Under the pieces are notes generated by a model that was given only the letters and a program-made list of their open reading frames with translations, was not told where the DNA came from and made no database searches. Below are positions 47,590-57,666 of a DNA stretch of 64,000 nt, piece by piece (positions within the stretch are counted from its first letter, which is position 1; every line of letters starts with the position of its first letter). The position numbers and the translations under genes were made by a program. The stretch spans positions 1 through 64,000 of the forward strand of contig CAZTJF010000013.1 of the NCBI GenBank assembly GCA_964613805.1, read 5' to 3'. Origin of the DNA: XYD12-FULL-36-8 sp964613805 (GTDB lineage Bacteria > Bacteroidota > Ignavibacteria > Ignavibacteriales > Ignavibacteriaceae).

Positions 47590-48930
47590 ATGAAAAAATT
47601 GTACATTCTTATTCTATGCTTCGCACTTTCTTCTTTTAGCTATTCTCAATACGAAGGATTCCCCAAGCAAAATAGTGGAGAACTTTCCGGTGGTGTGGGA
47701 ATGAATTGGATTGATGGTGAACTTTTCTACTCACTTAATTTTACTCCCGAAATTTCATTTGCAAACTTTGGAGTTGGGCTCGATTTAAAGCTTGATATAA
47801 ATTCAAAAGGAAGTTGGCAAGAAAATTTCAATGACTTTTCCGATTATCTAAGTATCATCAGATATATTCGTTACGGGATGAAAAACGATCCCGTTTTTGT
47901 GAAACTCGGTGCACTTGATTATTACACTTTAGGTCATGGAAGCATAATGTACTTATATAATAACAGCCCAACTTACGATGTAAGAAAAATCGGATTAGTG
48001 TTTGATATTGATTTTGGTTTGTTCGGTTTTGAATCTATTTACAGCCGATTTGGTGAAGCTGGTGTTGCCGGTATTCGTGGGTATGTAAGACCATTAAAAT
48101 TTTCAGGTGCCGGCGATATCCCGATTTTGGGTAATCTTGAAGTTGGGGCAACTTATTCAGGGGATTTTAATGAGAAGGCAGGAGTTGTATCCGCTGCATT
48201 CGATCAAACTCAAAGAAAACTTAATGTAATCAAAGATGAAGGCACGGTTAATATTATTGGGTTGGATTTGGGGCTTCCAATTTTTCAAGGAGGAATCGCT
48301 AATCTGACTCTTTATGCAGATTATGCAAAGATAATTGGATTTGGAAACGGTGCTGCTTTAGGTACAATATTTAATTTCAACCCAATAGGTTTAGTTTCAG
48401 GGTCAGTTAAGCTTGAAAGACGATTTAATGGCGACAACTATATTCCCTCATATTTTAATTCTCTATATGAAGTAGAAAGATTCAAATTTGATACGTCAAC
48501 AGGAACACTAAAAAGCAAAGCACAGGTTCTCGCTGCAAATACGAGTTTAGGCAATGGCTATTTTGGTGAGCTTGGAATAAATGTGTTGGGTTTGTTTAAT
48601 ATTCTTGGCAGCTATCAAAGATTAGATAAGCATCCAACTAGTGGAATTTTACATATCGGAACCGAGATTGCTCCCGACAATTTTCCATTTCTTGCTCGTA
48701 CCGGTTATGATAAAATCAACATCATAGATGAGAAAGATTTGTTTAAACTTGACGACCGATCATATTTATTTTTTGAACTGGGATATAAACCTTATCCATT
48801 TATGATCGTTTCTATGATTTATAGTTGGACGTACACTCCTTTGAGAGATAATGATGATAAGGTTATAGATTTTAAGCCGCAGAAAAGAATTGAGCCGCGG
48901 GTTTATTTTGTTTATCCCTTTAACTTTTAG
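47590..48930 (+). CDS. Hypothetical outer-membrane beta-barrel
   Basis: Protein of 446 aa with a signal peptide (MKKLYILILCFALSSFSYSQ) and strand-like, Gly/aromatic-rich sequence throughout, ending in VYFVYPFNF, a typical aromatic barrel terminus. I cannot assign a family. GGAGAT lies 7 nt before the ATG. It begins about 100 nt after the second PorU gene on the same strand, so a link to T9SS or to surface anchoring is possible but unproven. Confidence 0.7.
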   Translation: MKKLYILILCFALSSFSYSQYEGFPKQNSGELSGGVGMNWIDGELFYSLNFTPEISFANFGVGLDLKLDINSKGSWQENFNDFSDYLSIIRYIRYGMKNDPVFVKLGALDYYTLGHGSIMYLYNNSPTYDVRKIGLVFDIDFGLFGFESIYSRFGEAGVAGIRGYVRPLKFSGAGDIPILGNLEVGATYSGDFNEKAGVVSAAFDQTQRKLNVIKDEGTVNIIGLDLGLPIFQGGIANLTLYADYAKIIGFGNGAALGTIFNFNPIGLVSGSVKLERRFNGDNYIPSYFNSLYEVERFKFDTSTGTLKSKAQVLAANTSLGNGYFGELGINVLGLFNILGSYQRLDKHPTSGILHIGTEIAPDNFPFLARTGYDKINIIDEKDLFKLDDRSYLFFELGYKPYPFMIVSMIYSWTYTPLRDNDDKVIDFKPQKRIEPRVYFVYPFNF

Positions 48931-48967
48931 AAAAACTCGAAAGAATTTCTAAAAAATAAAATCAAGT

Positions 48968-49609
48968 TCAAATATTATTCTGCAAAAAATTTGATAATTC
49001 TTCAACTGAATGGATGACAAAATCGCTTTTAAGTTGAAGTACTTTATCTTTTGCATAACTATCCCACAGCACAGAAGCAACTTGAATCCCAGCTGAATGT
49101 GCTGCTTTAACATCTGCCGGTGAATCACCAATCATCAGTACTTCATCTTTTCGAAGTCTAAATTTTTCGATGAACTTATTGATGCCTTCAGCTGATGGCT
49201 TATGTTCTCTTACATCATCACCAGTGATAATCAAATTAAAATAATCGTGAATCTCCAATTTTTTCAATGTTATAACTGAAGCTTTTCTACCTTTACCGGT
49301 ATAAATTGACAGAAGAGCGTTTTTCTGCTTTAGATAAGAAAGAATTTCTATAATTCCTGGATACAAATCTGCCATGTGATGGTTACTGGTGTAGAAGTCG
49401 TAATATTCTTTTCGGGCCTGTTCAAATTTTTCACCGCACATTTCTAAAAGGATTTGGTCTTCCGTCGGTCCGAACAAATTAACAATTTCTTCAGGAGAAT
49501 AAGTTTTACCCAAATATTTCTTAGTGATGTGATTGAATGAAGCAAAGATCAATTCATTTGTAGATGTTAATGTTCCATCAATATCGAAAATAATTCCCTT
49601 AAATTTCAT
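48968..49609 (-). CDS. HAD-family phosphatase (phosphoglycolate-phosphatase-like)
   Basis: Cytosolic haloacid-dehalogenase-type phosphatase of 213 aa. Motif I FDIDGTLTS holds nucleophile D9 and acid D11. Motif II is SIYTGKG, the motif III lysine sits in DDVREHKPSAEG, and motif IV is MIGDSPADVKAA. The helical cap between motifs I and II and the length fit the Gph/PpaX group. Its start overlaps the stop of the phosphoesterase gene by 4 nt, so the two are coupled. Substrate unknown. Confidence 0.88.
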   Translation of the reverse strand: MKFKGIIFDIDGTLTSTNELIFASFNHITKKYLGKTYSPEEIVNLFGPTEDQILLEMCGEKFEQARKEYYDFYTSNHHMADLYPGIIEILSYLKQKNALLSIYTGKGRKASVITLKKLEIHDYFNLIITGDDVREHKPSAEGINKFIEKFRLRKDEVLMIGDSPADVKAAHSAGIQVASVLWDSYAKDKVLQLKSDFVIHSVEELSNFLQNNI

Positions 49610-51444
49610 TTTTCACTTGAGTTGATTCTAAATACTATGATTTTACCATCCATGTTTGAAGCAGCAAAAATGTTATCCTTAACATGTTGAATTGAATGAG
49701 TCCTTGAAGTACCTAAAAAGAAAAGATTATGAACACTGTATTTGTCATCAATCATATAAACCATTCCATTCTTGCTGCCGAAAATTATGTTTTGATTCCA
49801 ATCAGCGATTTGGATAGGCATGGTGTCTAACCCAAATCCGACATTTATCTCTTTAATGGGTTTTCCGTCTGATGCAGAAGCGATATAAAATTTATCCAAA
49901 ATACTTTTCACATATATTTTCTTTTTATCATGACTAATTCCGATTGATTCCCAGCTATTGAAATCTTTTTTACGCCAGGAAGTTGTTCCTAAAAGCAAAT
50001 CAACCGCTGAAACATTTTTATCAGGTGTAGACACAAATATATTTTTCCCATCACTCACACCCCAGCATGCGGCGGGAGAGTAGTAGAAATTTTTGTTTTC
50101 AGTCCATTTCCAAATTAAGCTGCCGGTAGATAAGCTTAAGCAATAAAGGTAATTATCCCAACTTCCAAAAATCACTTTTCCTTGAACTACTAACGGCATG
50201 GTTTCTATCATTAAACCCGCCGAATTATTTTCCCAAATTAGTTCTAAGTTTTTTAGTTCATAGCAAAAAACTTTTCCTGTAGAAGTTCCGACAATAATTG
50301 CATTAACAATCTCTCCATAATATTCAACATCAACCATGACTAATTGAGAAGTTAATGGTTCGTTTATTCCAAGTATTTGGATAATTTCTCCGCTTACGGA
50401 ATTGATTGTGATCAAATCACCTTCAATTGTTGCAACGGCGAGTATTCGGTTTGAAATAGCTGGCCTGCTAAATATTGCTTTTCCTAATCTGTCCATCCAA
50501 ATCAAATTTCCTTGCAAGTCATAGCAAGATACATCTCCGTTTATAGCAGAGCAGTAGATGCGATCTCCTTCAATTAACAATGAAGTTGAGACGGTTTTTT
50601 TTAATTCCTTTTGCCAAAGAATTTGTGCTTTTTTTGAATATAAAATGAATTGTGATGAATCAACTTTAGTTATTTGATTCAGAGTAGTTCGAGGAAATGC
50701 TCCCCATAATTTTGAAGAACCATCTATAGTTACTTCGGATAATTTTATCGAATCTTTGGCTAAATCAATTTGAGTATAACCCGGAGACTTATTTCCGCTA
50801 AGTGTTGCTCTACCCATAGCTGCCGGATAGCCAGCAAAATTGGTAACACGGTTCGCATGACCATGGCCATAGAATATTGCTTTAACATTGTAATCTGCAA
50901 GGAGATTAGTGACTTCAAACCAATTATCCACATCACCATCAAGCGGATGATGAATGTAGAAAATTATTTCTTGATCATTGGGAGTTGATTTAAGGATGTT
51001 TTGCAGCCAGCTTAAATTTTCAACAGAAACATGCCCGCCACCGCCGCGCCAGGGGATCCCGCTATTTATACCTATGTGTCTGATATTTTGAAAATCAAAT
51101 TGAAATTTATCATCACCCCAAAGTTCTGTAAATTTTGTGCAGCCGCTTTCACTCCACTTTGTATCATGATTACCAGGAATGATATAGTATTTAGTTTTTA
51201 ATCCATCAAGTATTTGTTTAGCCAGTTCAAGTTCCGAGTTTCGCCCTTTTTCTGAAATATCACCGGTGGCAATTACAAATTGTAAATCTTCATTTTTATT
51301 AATGTGATCAACAATGAGTCTCAAGTCAGTATCAGCGTTAGGCGCACCGATATGAATATCTGTAAGCCATGCATATTTGTAATTTTGTGCAGAAGATAGA
51401 ACTGAAACAAGTAAAGAAATGAGAATTATTAAACTTCTTTTCAT
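49606..51444 (-). CDS. Metallophosphoesterase fused to a PQQ-type beta-propeller
   Basis: Secreted protein of 612 aa. After a signal peptide (~1-19) comes a calcineurin-like phosphoesterase domain (~22-240) with all metal motifs: LTDIHIG (D29, H31), ATGDISEKG, IPGNHD, YIHHPLDGD and YGHGHANR. Residues ~270-612 contain repeated strands with G.V.CYDL.G...W and YCLSLSTGSLIWKW, the pattern of PQQ-like beta-propeller blades. The propeller probably binds a partner or ligand. The combination suggests periplasmic phosphodiester cleavage; the substrate is unknown. Confidence 0.88.
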   Translation of the reverse strand: MKRSLIILISLLVSVLSSAQNYKYAWLTDIHIGAPNADTDLRLIVDHINKNEDLQFVIATGDISEKGRNSELELAKQILDGLKTKYYIIPGNHDTKWSESGCTKFTELWGDDKFQFDFQNIRHIGINSGIPWRGGGGHVSVENLSWLQNILKSTPNDQEIIFYIHHPLDGDVDNWFEVTNLLADYNVKAIFYGHGHANRVTNFAGYPAAMGRATLSGNKSPGYTQIDLAKDSIKLSEVTIDGSSKLWGAFPRTTLNQITKVDSSQFILYSKKAQILWQKELKKTVSTSLLIEGDRIYCSAINGDVSCYDLQGNLIWMDRLGKAIFSRPAISNRILAVATIEGDLITINSVSGEIIQILGINEPLTSQLVMVDVEYYGEIVNAIIVGTSTGKVFCYELKNLELIWENNSAGLMIETMPLVVQGKVIFGSWDNYLYCLSLSTGSLIWKWTENKNFYYSPAACWGVSDGKNIFVSTPDKNVSAVDLLLGTTSWRKKDFNSWESIGISHDKKKIYVKSILDKFYIASASDGKPIKEINVGFGLDTMPIQIADWNQNIIFGSKNGMVYMIDDKYSVHNLFFLGTSRTHSIQHVKDNIFAASNMDGKIIVFRINSSEK

Positions 51445-51513
51445 GGAATTTTATCTATTTTAATGTGTAAAGTTAGTAATAATAATAATTTTTTATGTGG
51501 CTCCGGAAGTTGA

Positions 51514-52689
51514 ATGAAAAAAATTGAGCTGAAAAAAAACGAAGATAAAAGATTAAAAAATGGACATTTGTGGGTTTTCAGCAATGAGGTTATGAATACA
51601 GAAGGAGATCCAATAAATGGTGATTTGGTTGAAGTATGTGATTCAAAAGATCAGTTCGTCGGCTGTGGTTTTTTTAATAAAAATTCACTTATTGCGGTAA
51701 GATTAATTTCAAGATCAAAGGTAGATGATTTAATAGATTTATTCAGTAAAGGGATTACGAATGCTTATGAACTTCGTAAAAGTTTTTATCCCGATCGCGA
51801 ATCTTTCCGAATGGTTTTTAGTGAAAGTGATTATTTGCCCGGATTGATCATTGATAAATATAACAACTCATTTGTTTTACAGATAAATTCATACGGAATT
51901 GAAAATAATATCCAATTGATATTGGAAATTTTGAAAAATAAATTCAATGCAAAAAATATTTTTTCTAAGAATGACTTTTATCTGCGAAAAATGGAAGGAT
52001 TGCTCGAGGAAGATACTGTATATTATGGTGCTGCAGGAATAGAAATTATTGATGATGGATATATTAAATATAAAATTGATTTTAATGAGTCTCAGAAAAC
52101 GGGGTTTTACTTCGATCAATCCGATAATAGATTTTTTATACAAAAAATTGTGCAAGATAAAACAGTCGCAGATGTTTTTTCTAACTGTGGCGGATTCGGT
52201 TTGCACGCCCTGAAAGTGGGGGCAAAGTCCGTTGATTTTATTGACTCATCTTCGAGAGAAATTGAGAAAGTAAAAGAGAATTTATCGCTTAACAATTTAG
52301 ATGATAATTCAAAATGTTATGTTAAAGATGCATTTGATTTTCTTGAGGAAAATAAAGTAACAGGTAAAAAATATGATATTGTGATTCTTGATCCTCCTGC
52401 ATTCGCAAAGAACAAAAAAAGTTTACCTTCAGCTGAAAAGGGCTATGAAAAGCTAAACAGGTTAGCACTTCAAATAGTCAATGATGGAGGATACTTGGTA
52501 ACGTCATCGTGTTCATATCACATGAAAAAAGATAATTTTTTAAGTTGTGTTAATAAAGCGGCAGTAAAAATTTCTAATGCGCTGCAGATTATAAAATTAA
52601 GCAGTGCTTCATTGGATCATCCCCAACTTTTAGGAATGGAGGAGACTTCATATTTGAAATTTGTCGTTTTTAGGGTTTTTAAGGAATAA
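51514..52689 (+). CDS. rlmI: Class I rRNA large-subunit methyltransferase (RlmI-like)
   Basis: SAM-dependent 23S rRNA cytosine-C5 methyltransferase of 391 aa. An N-terminal PUA domain (1-70; HLWVFSNEV, GDLVEV, GFFNKNSLIAVRLISR) precedes an intermediate domain and a Rossmann methyltransferase domain (~185-391) with VADVFSNCGGFGLHAL and DPPAFAKNKKSL, followed by SCSYHM with the catalytic cysteine region. E. coli RlmI modifies C1962. It is divergent from the phosphoesterase gene and about 100 nt before the Bat operon. Confidence 0.9.
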   Translation: MKKIELKKNEDKRLKNGHLWVFSNEVMNTEGDPINGDLVEVCDSKDQFVGCGFFNKNSLIAVRLISRSKVDDLIDLFSKGITNAYELRKSFYPDRESFRMVFSESDYLPGLIIDKYNNSFVLQINSYGIENNIQLILEILKNKFNAKNIFSKNDFYLRKMEGLLEEDTVYYGAAGIEIIDDGYIKYKIDFNESQKTGFYFDQSDNRFFIQKIVQDKTVADVFSNCGGFGLHALKVGAKSVDFIDSSSREIEKVKENLSLNNLDDNSKCYVKDAFDFLEENKVTGKKYDIVILDPPAFAKNKKSLPSAEKGYEKLNRLALQIVNDGGYLVTSSCSYHMKKDNFLSCVNKAAVKISNALQIIKLSSASLDHPQLLGMEETSYLKFVVFRVFKE

Positions 52690-52702
52690 AACATATTAAC
52701 TC

Positions 52703-52733
52703 TTGTATAAAAAGTGCAACATTTTTAACTTTG
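52703..52733 (+). promoter_or_regulatory. Bacteroidota-type promoter of the Bat operon
   Basis: TTG (52703-52705), exactly 20 nt, then TAACTTTG (52726-52733), matching the -33/-7 consensus. It lies 60 nt before the moxR start, leaving a leader of about 55 nt. Confidence 0.7.
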
Positions 52734-52793
52734 CAACCGTCTAATCTCATTAACTCTCATCATTAATTTAAAAATCATTTATGAGGATATAAA

Positions 52794-53777
52794 TTGGATA
52801 TTTCAGCATTAAACGAAAAAATTAAGCAAGAAAGTGCCTTCATTGACATTCTTCTTAATGAAATTGGTAAAGTAATTGTCGGTCAAAACGTAATTGTCGA
52901 AAAGATGATTGTAGGACTGATTAGTAATGGTCACATTCTTTTAGAAGGTGTTCCGGGATTGGCAAAAACTTTAACAATCAAAACTCTGGCAAGTGCTATG
53001 AAAGCAAAATTTCAACGCATTCAATTCACTCCGGATCTTCTTCCTGCGGATTTAGTGGGTACAATGATCTACAATCAAAAGGATGGAAATTTTCTCATAA
53101 GAAAAGGACCAATCTTTGCAAATTTCATTTTAGCCGATGAAATCAACCGTGCACCTGCAAAGGTCCAAAGTGCTTTGCTTGAGGCAATGCAGGAAAGACA
53201 GGTAACAATCGGTGACACAACATACAAACTGCAAGAGCCATTCTTAGTGCTCGCAACTCAAAATCCCATTGAGCAGGAGGGAACTTATCCGTTGCCGGAA
53301 GCGCAAGTGGATAGATTTATGCTCAAGCTTAAAATTACTTATCCGTCACGCGATGAAGAGTTAAAGATAATGCGGCAGAATATCAACTTTTTTGATTTGA
53401 ATGTAAATCAAGTAATCTCCCCGGAAGATATTTTGCGAGCGCGAAATGTTGTTCATGATGTTTACATTGATGAGAAAATAGAAAAGTATATTCTTGATAT
53501 TGTATTTGCAACTCGTTCGCCGCAGCAATTTGATTTAGGTAAATTGACTGAACTGATAAGTTATGGAGCATCTCCCCGTGCTTCCATCAATTTGGCAATT
53601 GGTGCAAAAGCAATGGCATTTATTAAAAGGAGAGGTTATGTTATTCCTGAAGATGTTCGTGCAATTTGTTCGGATGTTCTTAGGCATAGAATCGCTGTTA
53701 CATATGAAGCAGAAGCTGAAGATATAACCAGTGAGACAATAATTTCTGAAATTCTGAATAAACTTGAAGTGCCGTAA
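52794..53777 (+). CDS. moxR: MoxR-family AAA+ ATPase
   Basis: Cytosolic AAA+ chaperone-like ATPase of 327 aa. Walker A is GVPGLAKT, Walker B/ADEINRAPAKVQSALLEAMQE is characteristic of MoxR, and the sensor region follows (ATQNPIEQEGTYPLPEAQ). The start is a TTG preceded by GAGG 8 nt upstream; no in-frame ATG fits as well. MoxR proteins usually work with VWA proteins encoded next to them, as here. Confidence 0.93.
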   Translation: MDISALNEKIKQESAFIDILLNEIGKVIVGQNVIVEKMIVGLISNGHILLEGVPGLAKTLTIKTLASAMKAKFQRIQFTPDLLPADLVGTMIYNQKDGNFLIRKGPIFANFILADEINRAPAKVQSALLEAMQERQVTIGDTTYKLQEPFLVLATQNPIEQEGTYPLPEAQVDRFMLKLKITYPSRDEELKIMRQNINFFDLNVNQVISPEDILRARNVVHDVYIDEKIEKYILDIVFATRSPQQFDLGKLTELISYGASPRASINLAIGAKAMAFIKRRGYVIPEDVRAICSDVLRHRIAVTYEAEAEDITSETIISEILNKLEVP

Positions 53778-53779
53778 AA

Positions 53780-54655
53780 ATGATTTCTAAGGAACTGCTT
53801 AAACAAGTTAGACAAATTGAAATTAGAACTAAAGGGCTGGTCAATCAGGTCTTTTCAGGAGAATATCATTCCGTATTTAAAGGAAGAGGAATGGAGTTTT
53901 CTGAAGTACGCGAGTATACGTTTGGAGATGACATTCGTAACATTGATTGGAATGTTACTGCAAGATTTGGACATCCTTACATTAAGATTTTTGAAGAGGA
54001 AAGAGAGCTAACTGTAATTCTTCTTGTCGACTTAAGCGGCTCATTATCATTCGGAACAATTGACAAAACAAAACAGCAGATAGCGGCTGAGTTGAGTGCT
54101 ATTCTCGCATTTTCTGCATTGAAAAATAATGATAAGGTCGGGTTATTTCTTTTTAGTGACAAGATTGAAAAATTTATTCCTCCTCGCAAAGGAAGAACAC
54201 ATGTGCTCCGGATTATAAGAGAACTATTGTCATTCAAACCGGAAGGTAAAATGACGAACATTAAAACGGCACTTGAATACATGAATCATACAATTAAGAA
54301 GAAAAGTATAGTTTTTTTAATCTCAGATTTTATGGATGAGGGTTACGAGAAAATTTTAAGAATAGTGGGCAAGAAGCATGATTTGATTGGTATAGTTATC
54401 AATGACCAGCGTGAAAAATCCATACCTAAAATGGGATTGGTTAAATTTTCTGATGCTGAAACCGGTAAGGAACGATGGATTGATACAAGCAGTTCGAAAG
54501 TTCAAAATTGGATACATAAATATTATGCTAAGTTAAGTATGGAAAGGAAAGCTTTATTCTTATCAAGTAGATTAGACAGCATAGAAATTAAAACAGGAGA
54601 GAATTATATAACTCCTTTAGTAAATTTTTTCAGACTGCGTGAGAGACGATGGTAA
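53780..54655 (+). CDS. DUF58 domain protein
   Basis: Protein of 291 aa with the DUF58 signature YTFGDDIRNIDWNVTARFG near residue 50 followed by a VWA-like domain (LLVDLSGSL, FLISDFMD). No transmembrane segment. It starts 2 nt after moxR and overlaps the next gene by 7 nt. In Bat operons DUF58 proteins pair with MoxR ATPases; their exact role is not established. Confidence 0.93.
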   Translation: MISKELLKQVRQIEIRTKGLVNQVFSGEYHSVFKGRGMEFSEVREYTFGDDIRNIDWNVTARFGHPYIKIFEEERELTVILLVDLSGSLSFGTIDKTKQQIAAELSAILAFSALKNNDKVGLFLFSDKIEKFIPPRKGRTHVLRIIRELLSFKPEGKMTNIKTALEYMNHTIKKKSIVFLISDFMDEGYEKILRIVGKKHDLIGIVINDQREKSIPKMGLVKFSDAETGKERWIDTSSSKVQNWIHKYYAKLSMERKALFLSSRLDSIEIKTGENYITPLVNFFRLRERRW

Positions 54656-55602
54656 GAAATTTATATTCTATACTTCTGATTTCGTTAATTGCATTTTCCA
54701 ATACTAATTCTCAGAATATTTCTGCTCGTGCCAGCATTGATAAATCTAATTACGAGGTTGGAGATTATATTCATTTTACTATTGAAATTTCTCACAATCA
54801 TAATTTAAATGTATTTAAACCGGCTTTAGGTGAGTATGCGCAGAATATTGATGTAATAAAATCCGATGAACCTGTTATAAAGGAAACAAAAGGCGTAAAG
54901 AAAATAATTTATCGTTTTATAATTTCTAAGTATGATTCCGCCGATGTAACAATTCCATCCATTCCAATTATTTATCAACTTGGAAATGATACTACCTCTA
55001 TGGTTGTTACAACCAATCCGGTACAATTTACAGTTCGAACTTTAGCTGTGAATACTTCAGAAGAAATAAAGGATGTTAAGCCGCCGATATTAATTCCGAT
55101 GGATATACTGACACTCATAATTATTTTTGGAATTATTTTATTGCTGATTCTTTTAGCGCTTTATTTCTACAGGAAAAATCAGAAGAAGAAGCAAAAAAAG
55201 GTCGAACGGAAAAGGGTGTATATAATTCCTCCTCACGTTAAGGCATTAACTGAGCTTCATTCACTAGAAGAAAAAAAATTATGGCAGCAAGGATTAGTAA
55301 AGGAATATCATTCCAATATAACAGAAATAATAAGACGCTATTTTGAAGAGAGATTTATGATCCTAGCTCTTGAATCTTCAACAAGCGAAATAATGGAGCA
55401 ATTAAGAAGAGTTGTACTGCCGGAAAATATTTATAATAAAGTGAATGGTTTTCTAAACAATGCTGATCTTGTAAAGTTTGCAAAGTACAAACCGCTGCCT
55501 GCAGTAAATGAAGAAATGATGAATCAAGCAATTGACATAGTGGAAAATACAGTACCTGTTAATGTTGAAGGTTTGAATAGGGAGAAAGTAAATGTTCAAT
55601 GA
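54649..55602 (+). CDS. Bat-operon membrane protein (DUF4381/BatD-like)
   Basis: Protein of 317 aa with a signal peptide (~1-22), an N-terminal beta-rich extracytoplasmic domain, a single transmembrane helix at ~153-172 followed by a Lys/Arg stop-transfer region, and a cytosolic helical tail. The domain order resembles a short BatD and occupies the position usually held by DUF4381-type proteins. It overlaps the DUF58 gene by 7 nt and batA by 11 nt. Confidence 0.75.
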   Translation: MVRNLYSILLISLIAFSNTNSQNISARASIDKSNYEVGDYIHFTIEISHNHNLNVFKPALGEYAQNIDVIKSDEPVIKETKGVKKIIYRFIISKYDSADVTIPSIPIIYQLGNDTTSMVVTTNPVQFTVRTLAVNTSEEIKDVKPPILIPMDILTLIIIFGIILLLILLALYFYRKNQKKKQKKVERKRVYIIPPHVKALTELHSLEEKKLWQQGLVKEYHSNITEIIRRYFEERFMILALESSTSEIMEQLRRVVLPENIYNKVNGFLNNADLVKFAKYKPLPAVNEEMMNQAIDIVENTVPVNVEGLNREKVNVQ

Positions 55603-56596
55603 TATGACATTTGCATATCCGTGGGTATTATTTTTCTTAATTCTTATTCCCATGATGCTTTTGTGGTATTGGTTTAGAGGAAAGAGGAAAGAGCCCTCGA
55701 TAAATTATTCTTCTCTGAAGATTTTTAGTTCTATTCCGCCAAATATAAGAGAGAGATTACGTCATTTACCTTTCATTTTAAGATGTATTGCGCTTGGGCT
55801 GCTTATTGTTGCGTTAGCAAGACCGCAAAGTTTTTCAAGCGGTGAAAATATTTATTCAGAAGGAATTGATATTGCTATGGTTTTAGACATTTCCGGAAGT
55901 ATGCTTGCAGAGGATTTTAAACCAAATAGACTTGAGGCAGCTAAAAATGTTATAGATGAGTTTATTCAGGGCAGAAGTTCCGATAGAATTGGATTAGTGA
56001 TTTTTTCACGGGATGCTTTTACTCAATGCCCGCTCACAATTGATTATTCAGTGCTGCGAAATCTTCTTAAAGATATTAAAAGCGGAATGATTGAAGACGG
56101 TACTGCAATTGGAAATGCAATTGCCAATGGGGTTAATCGGCTAAAGGATAGCGAAGCGAAAAGTAAAGTAATTATTTTATTGACTGATGGAATAAATAAT
56201 GCTGGTGAAGTAAATCCAATTTCGGCTGCGCAAATTGCAAAAACATTTGACATTAGAATTTATGCTATTGGGGTTGGTACAAGAGGCGAAGCTCCATACC
56301 CTGTGCAAACTCCTTTTGGACTCAAGTATCAGATGGTTCCAGTTGAAATTGATGAGGCAGTCCTTAAGGAAATTGCTTCTTCCACTGATGGCAAATATTT
56401 CAGAGCAACTAACAATAAAACCTTAAGCCAAATTTATTCAGAGATTGATAAACTAGAAAAAACCAGAGTAGAAGTGACATCATACAGAAGTGCAAAAGAA
56501 TTTTTCTACAGTTGGTTGCTTTGTGGTTTGGCACTTCTATTTTTAGAAGTCGGGCTTTCCCGAACAATATTTAGAAGGTTACCATCAGTTAGTTAA
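55592..56596 (+). CDS. batA: BatA, VWA-domain membrane protein
   Basis: Inner-membrane protein of 334 aa with two N-terminal helices (~9-28 and ~63-80), a VWA domain with a complete MIDAS motif DISGS (D99), a threonine and LTDGINNAG, and a C-terminal helix (~305-325). It is paired with BatB downstream. Bat proteins were named for Bacteroides aerotolerance; they likely form a periplasmic metal-dependent interaction platform worked on by MoxR. Confidence 0.92.
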   Translation: MFNDMTFAYPWVLFFLILIPMMLLWYWFRGKRKEPSINYSSLKIFSSIPPNIRERLRHLPFILRCIALGLLIVALARPQSFSSGENIYSEGIDIAMVLDISGSMLAEDFKPNRLEAAKNVIDEFIQGRSSDRIGLVIFSRDAFTQCPLTIDYSVLRNLLKDIKSGMIEDGTAIGNAIANGVNRLKDSEAKSKVIILLTDGINNAGEVNPISAAQIAKTFDIRIYAIGVGTRGEAPYPVQTPFGLKYQMVPVEIDEAVLKEIASSTDGKYFRATNNKTLSQIYSEIDKLEKTRVEVTSYRSAKEFFYSWLLCGLALLFLEVGLSRTIFRRLPSVS

Positions 56597-56622
56597 AATT
56601 AAAATTATTGAAGTAAATAAAC

Positions 56623-57660
56623 ATGTTTCGCTTTGCTCATCCAGAATATTTATATCTGATGTATGCTCTACCGGCAGTTCTTATCGTCTTTTTTTTCTTA
56701 CTCAGAAGACAGAAGAGCAATCTTAAGAATTTTGCAAATACAAAACTTCATAGTGTTTTGGTTCCGAAGCATAGTAGGGTTAAAAGCTGGATGAAGCTAA
56801 TATTGATATTAATAGCATTTGCTTTTTTAATCATTGCTGCCGCCAATCCACAAGTTGGGATGCGGTTGGAAGAAGTGAAGCAAACCGGGATTGATGTTTT
56901 CATCTTATTAGATGTTTCACTTAGCATGAGTGCTGAAGATATTAAACCCAACAGATTGGAAAAAGCAAAGTACCAGATTTCCAGTCTCATAAAGAAATTA
57001 CGCGGTGACAGAATTGGACTTATAATTTTTTCTGGTGAAGCATACGTGCAGATCCCGCTCACATCAGATTACTCTGCGGCAAATTTATTTCTTTCGGCAG
57101 TGGATTTTAAATCGGTCCCTCAACCAGGAACTGCGATAGCATCTGCAATTAATCTTGCAATCAAATCATTTGATTTCAACGCTAGCACTCAGAAAGTAAT
57201 AGTAGTAATTACAGATGGTGAGGATCATGAGGGTGATGTAATGGAAGCAGTCAACGATGCTGTAAGCAAAGATTTAAAAATTTATACAATTGGATTAGGT
57301 ACTCCTGAAGGTGTTCCAATCCCAATTTATAATAATCAAAAGGAAGTGATAGGATTTAAAAAGGATAAATCGGGCACTACTATTTTAACTAAATTGAATG
57401 AAGTCGTTCTTAAGGAAATTGCTGTTAAAGGAAATGGGAAGTATTATCGGGGAACAAATTATGAAGATTACCTTGATCAGATTTTCAACGAACTTTCTTC
57501 GATTGAAAAAACTGAGTTTGGTACTAAAAAAGTCACTGATTACGAGGATCGGTTTTACTATTTTCTTGCACCTGCGATTTTACTTTTGTTTTTAGAATTT
57601 TTTATTACTGAGAGTAAATCAAAATTGTTTTCAAGATTGCATAAAAAATTAGGATTATAA
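56623..57660 (+). CDS. batB: BatB, VWA-domain membrane protein
   Basis: Paralogue of BatA, 345 aa, with N-terminal helices (~11-27, ~57-75), a VWA domain with MIDAS DVSLS (D97) and ITDGEDHEGD, and a C-terminal helix (~315-335). It starts 26 nt after batA and ends 6 nt before batC. Confidence 0.92.
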   Translation: MFRFAHPEYLYLMYALPAVLIVFFFLLRRQKSNLKNFANTKLHSVLVPKHSRVKSWMKLILILIAFAFLIIAAANPQVGMRLEEVKQTGIDVFILLDVSLSMSAEDIKPNRLEKAKYQISSLIKKLRGDRIGLIIFSGEAYVQIPLTSDYSAANLFLSAVDFKSVPQPGTAIASAINLAIKSFDFNASTQKVIVVITDGEDHEGDVMEAVNDAVSKDLKIYTIGLGTPEGVPIPIYNNQKEVIGFKKDKSGTTILTKLNEVVLKEIAVKGNGKYYRGTNYEDYLDQIFNELSSIEKTEFGTKKVTDYEDRFYYFLAPAILLLFLEFFITESKSKLFSRLHKKLGL

Positions 57661-57666
57661 TAGGTA

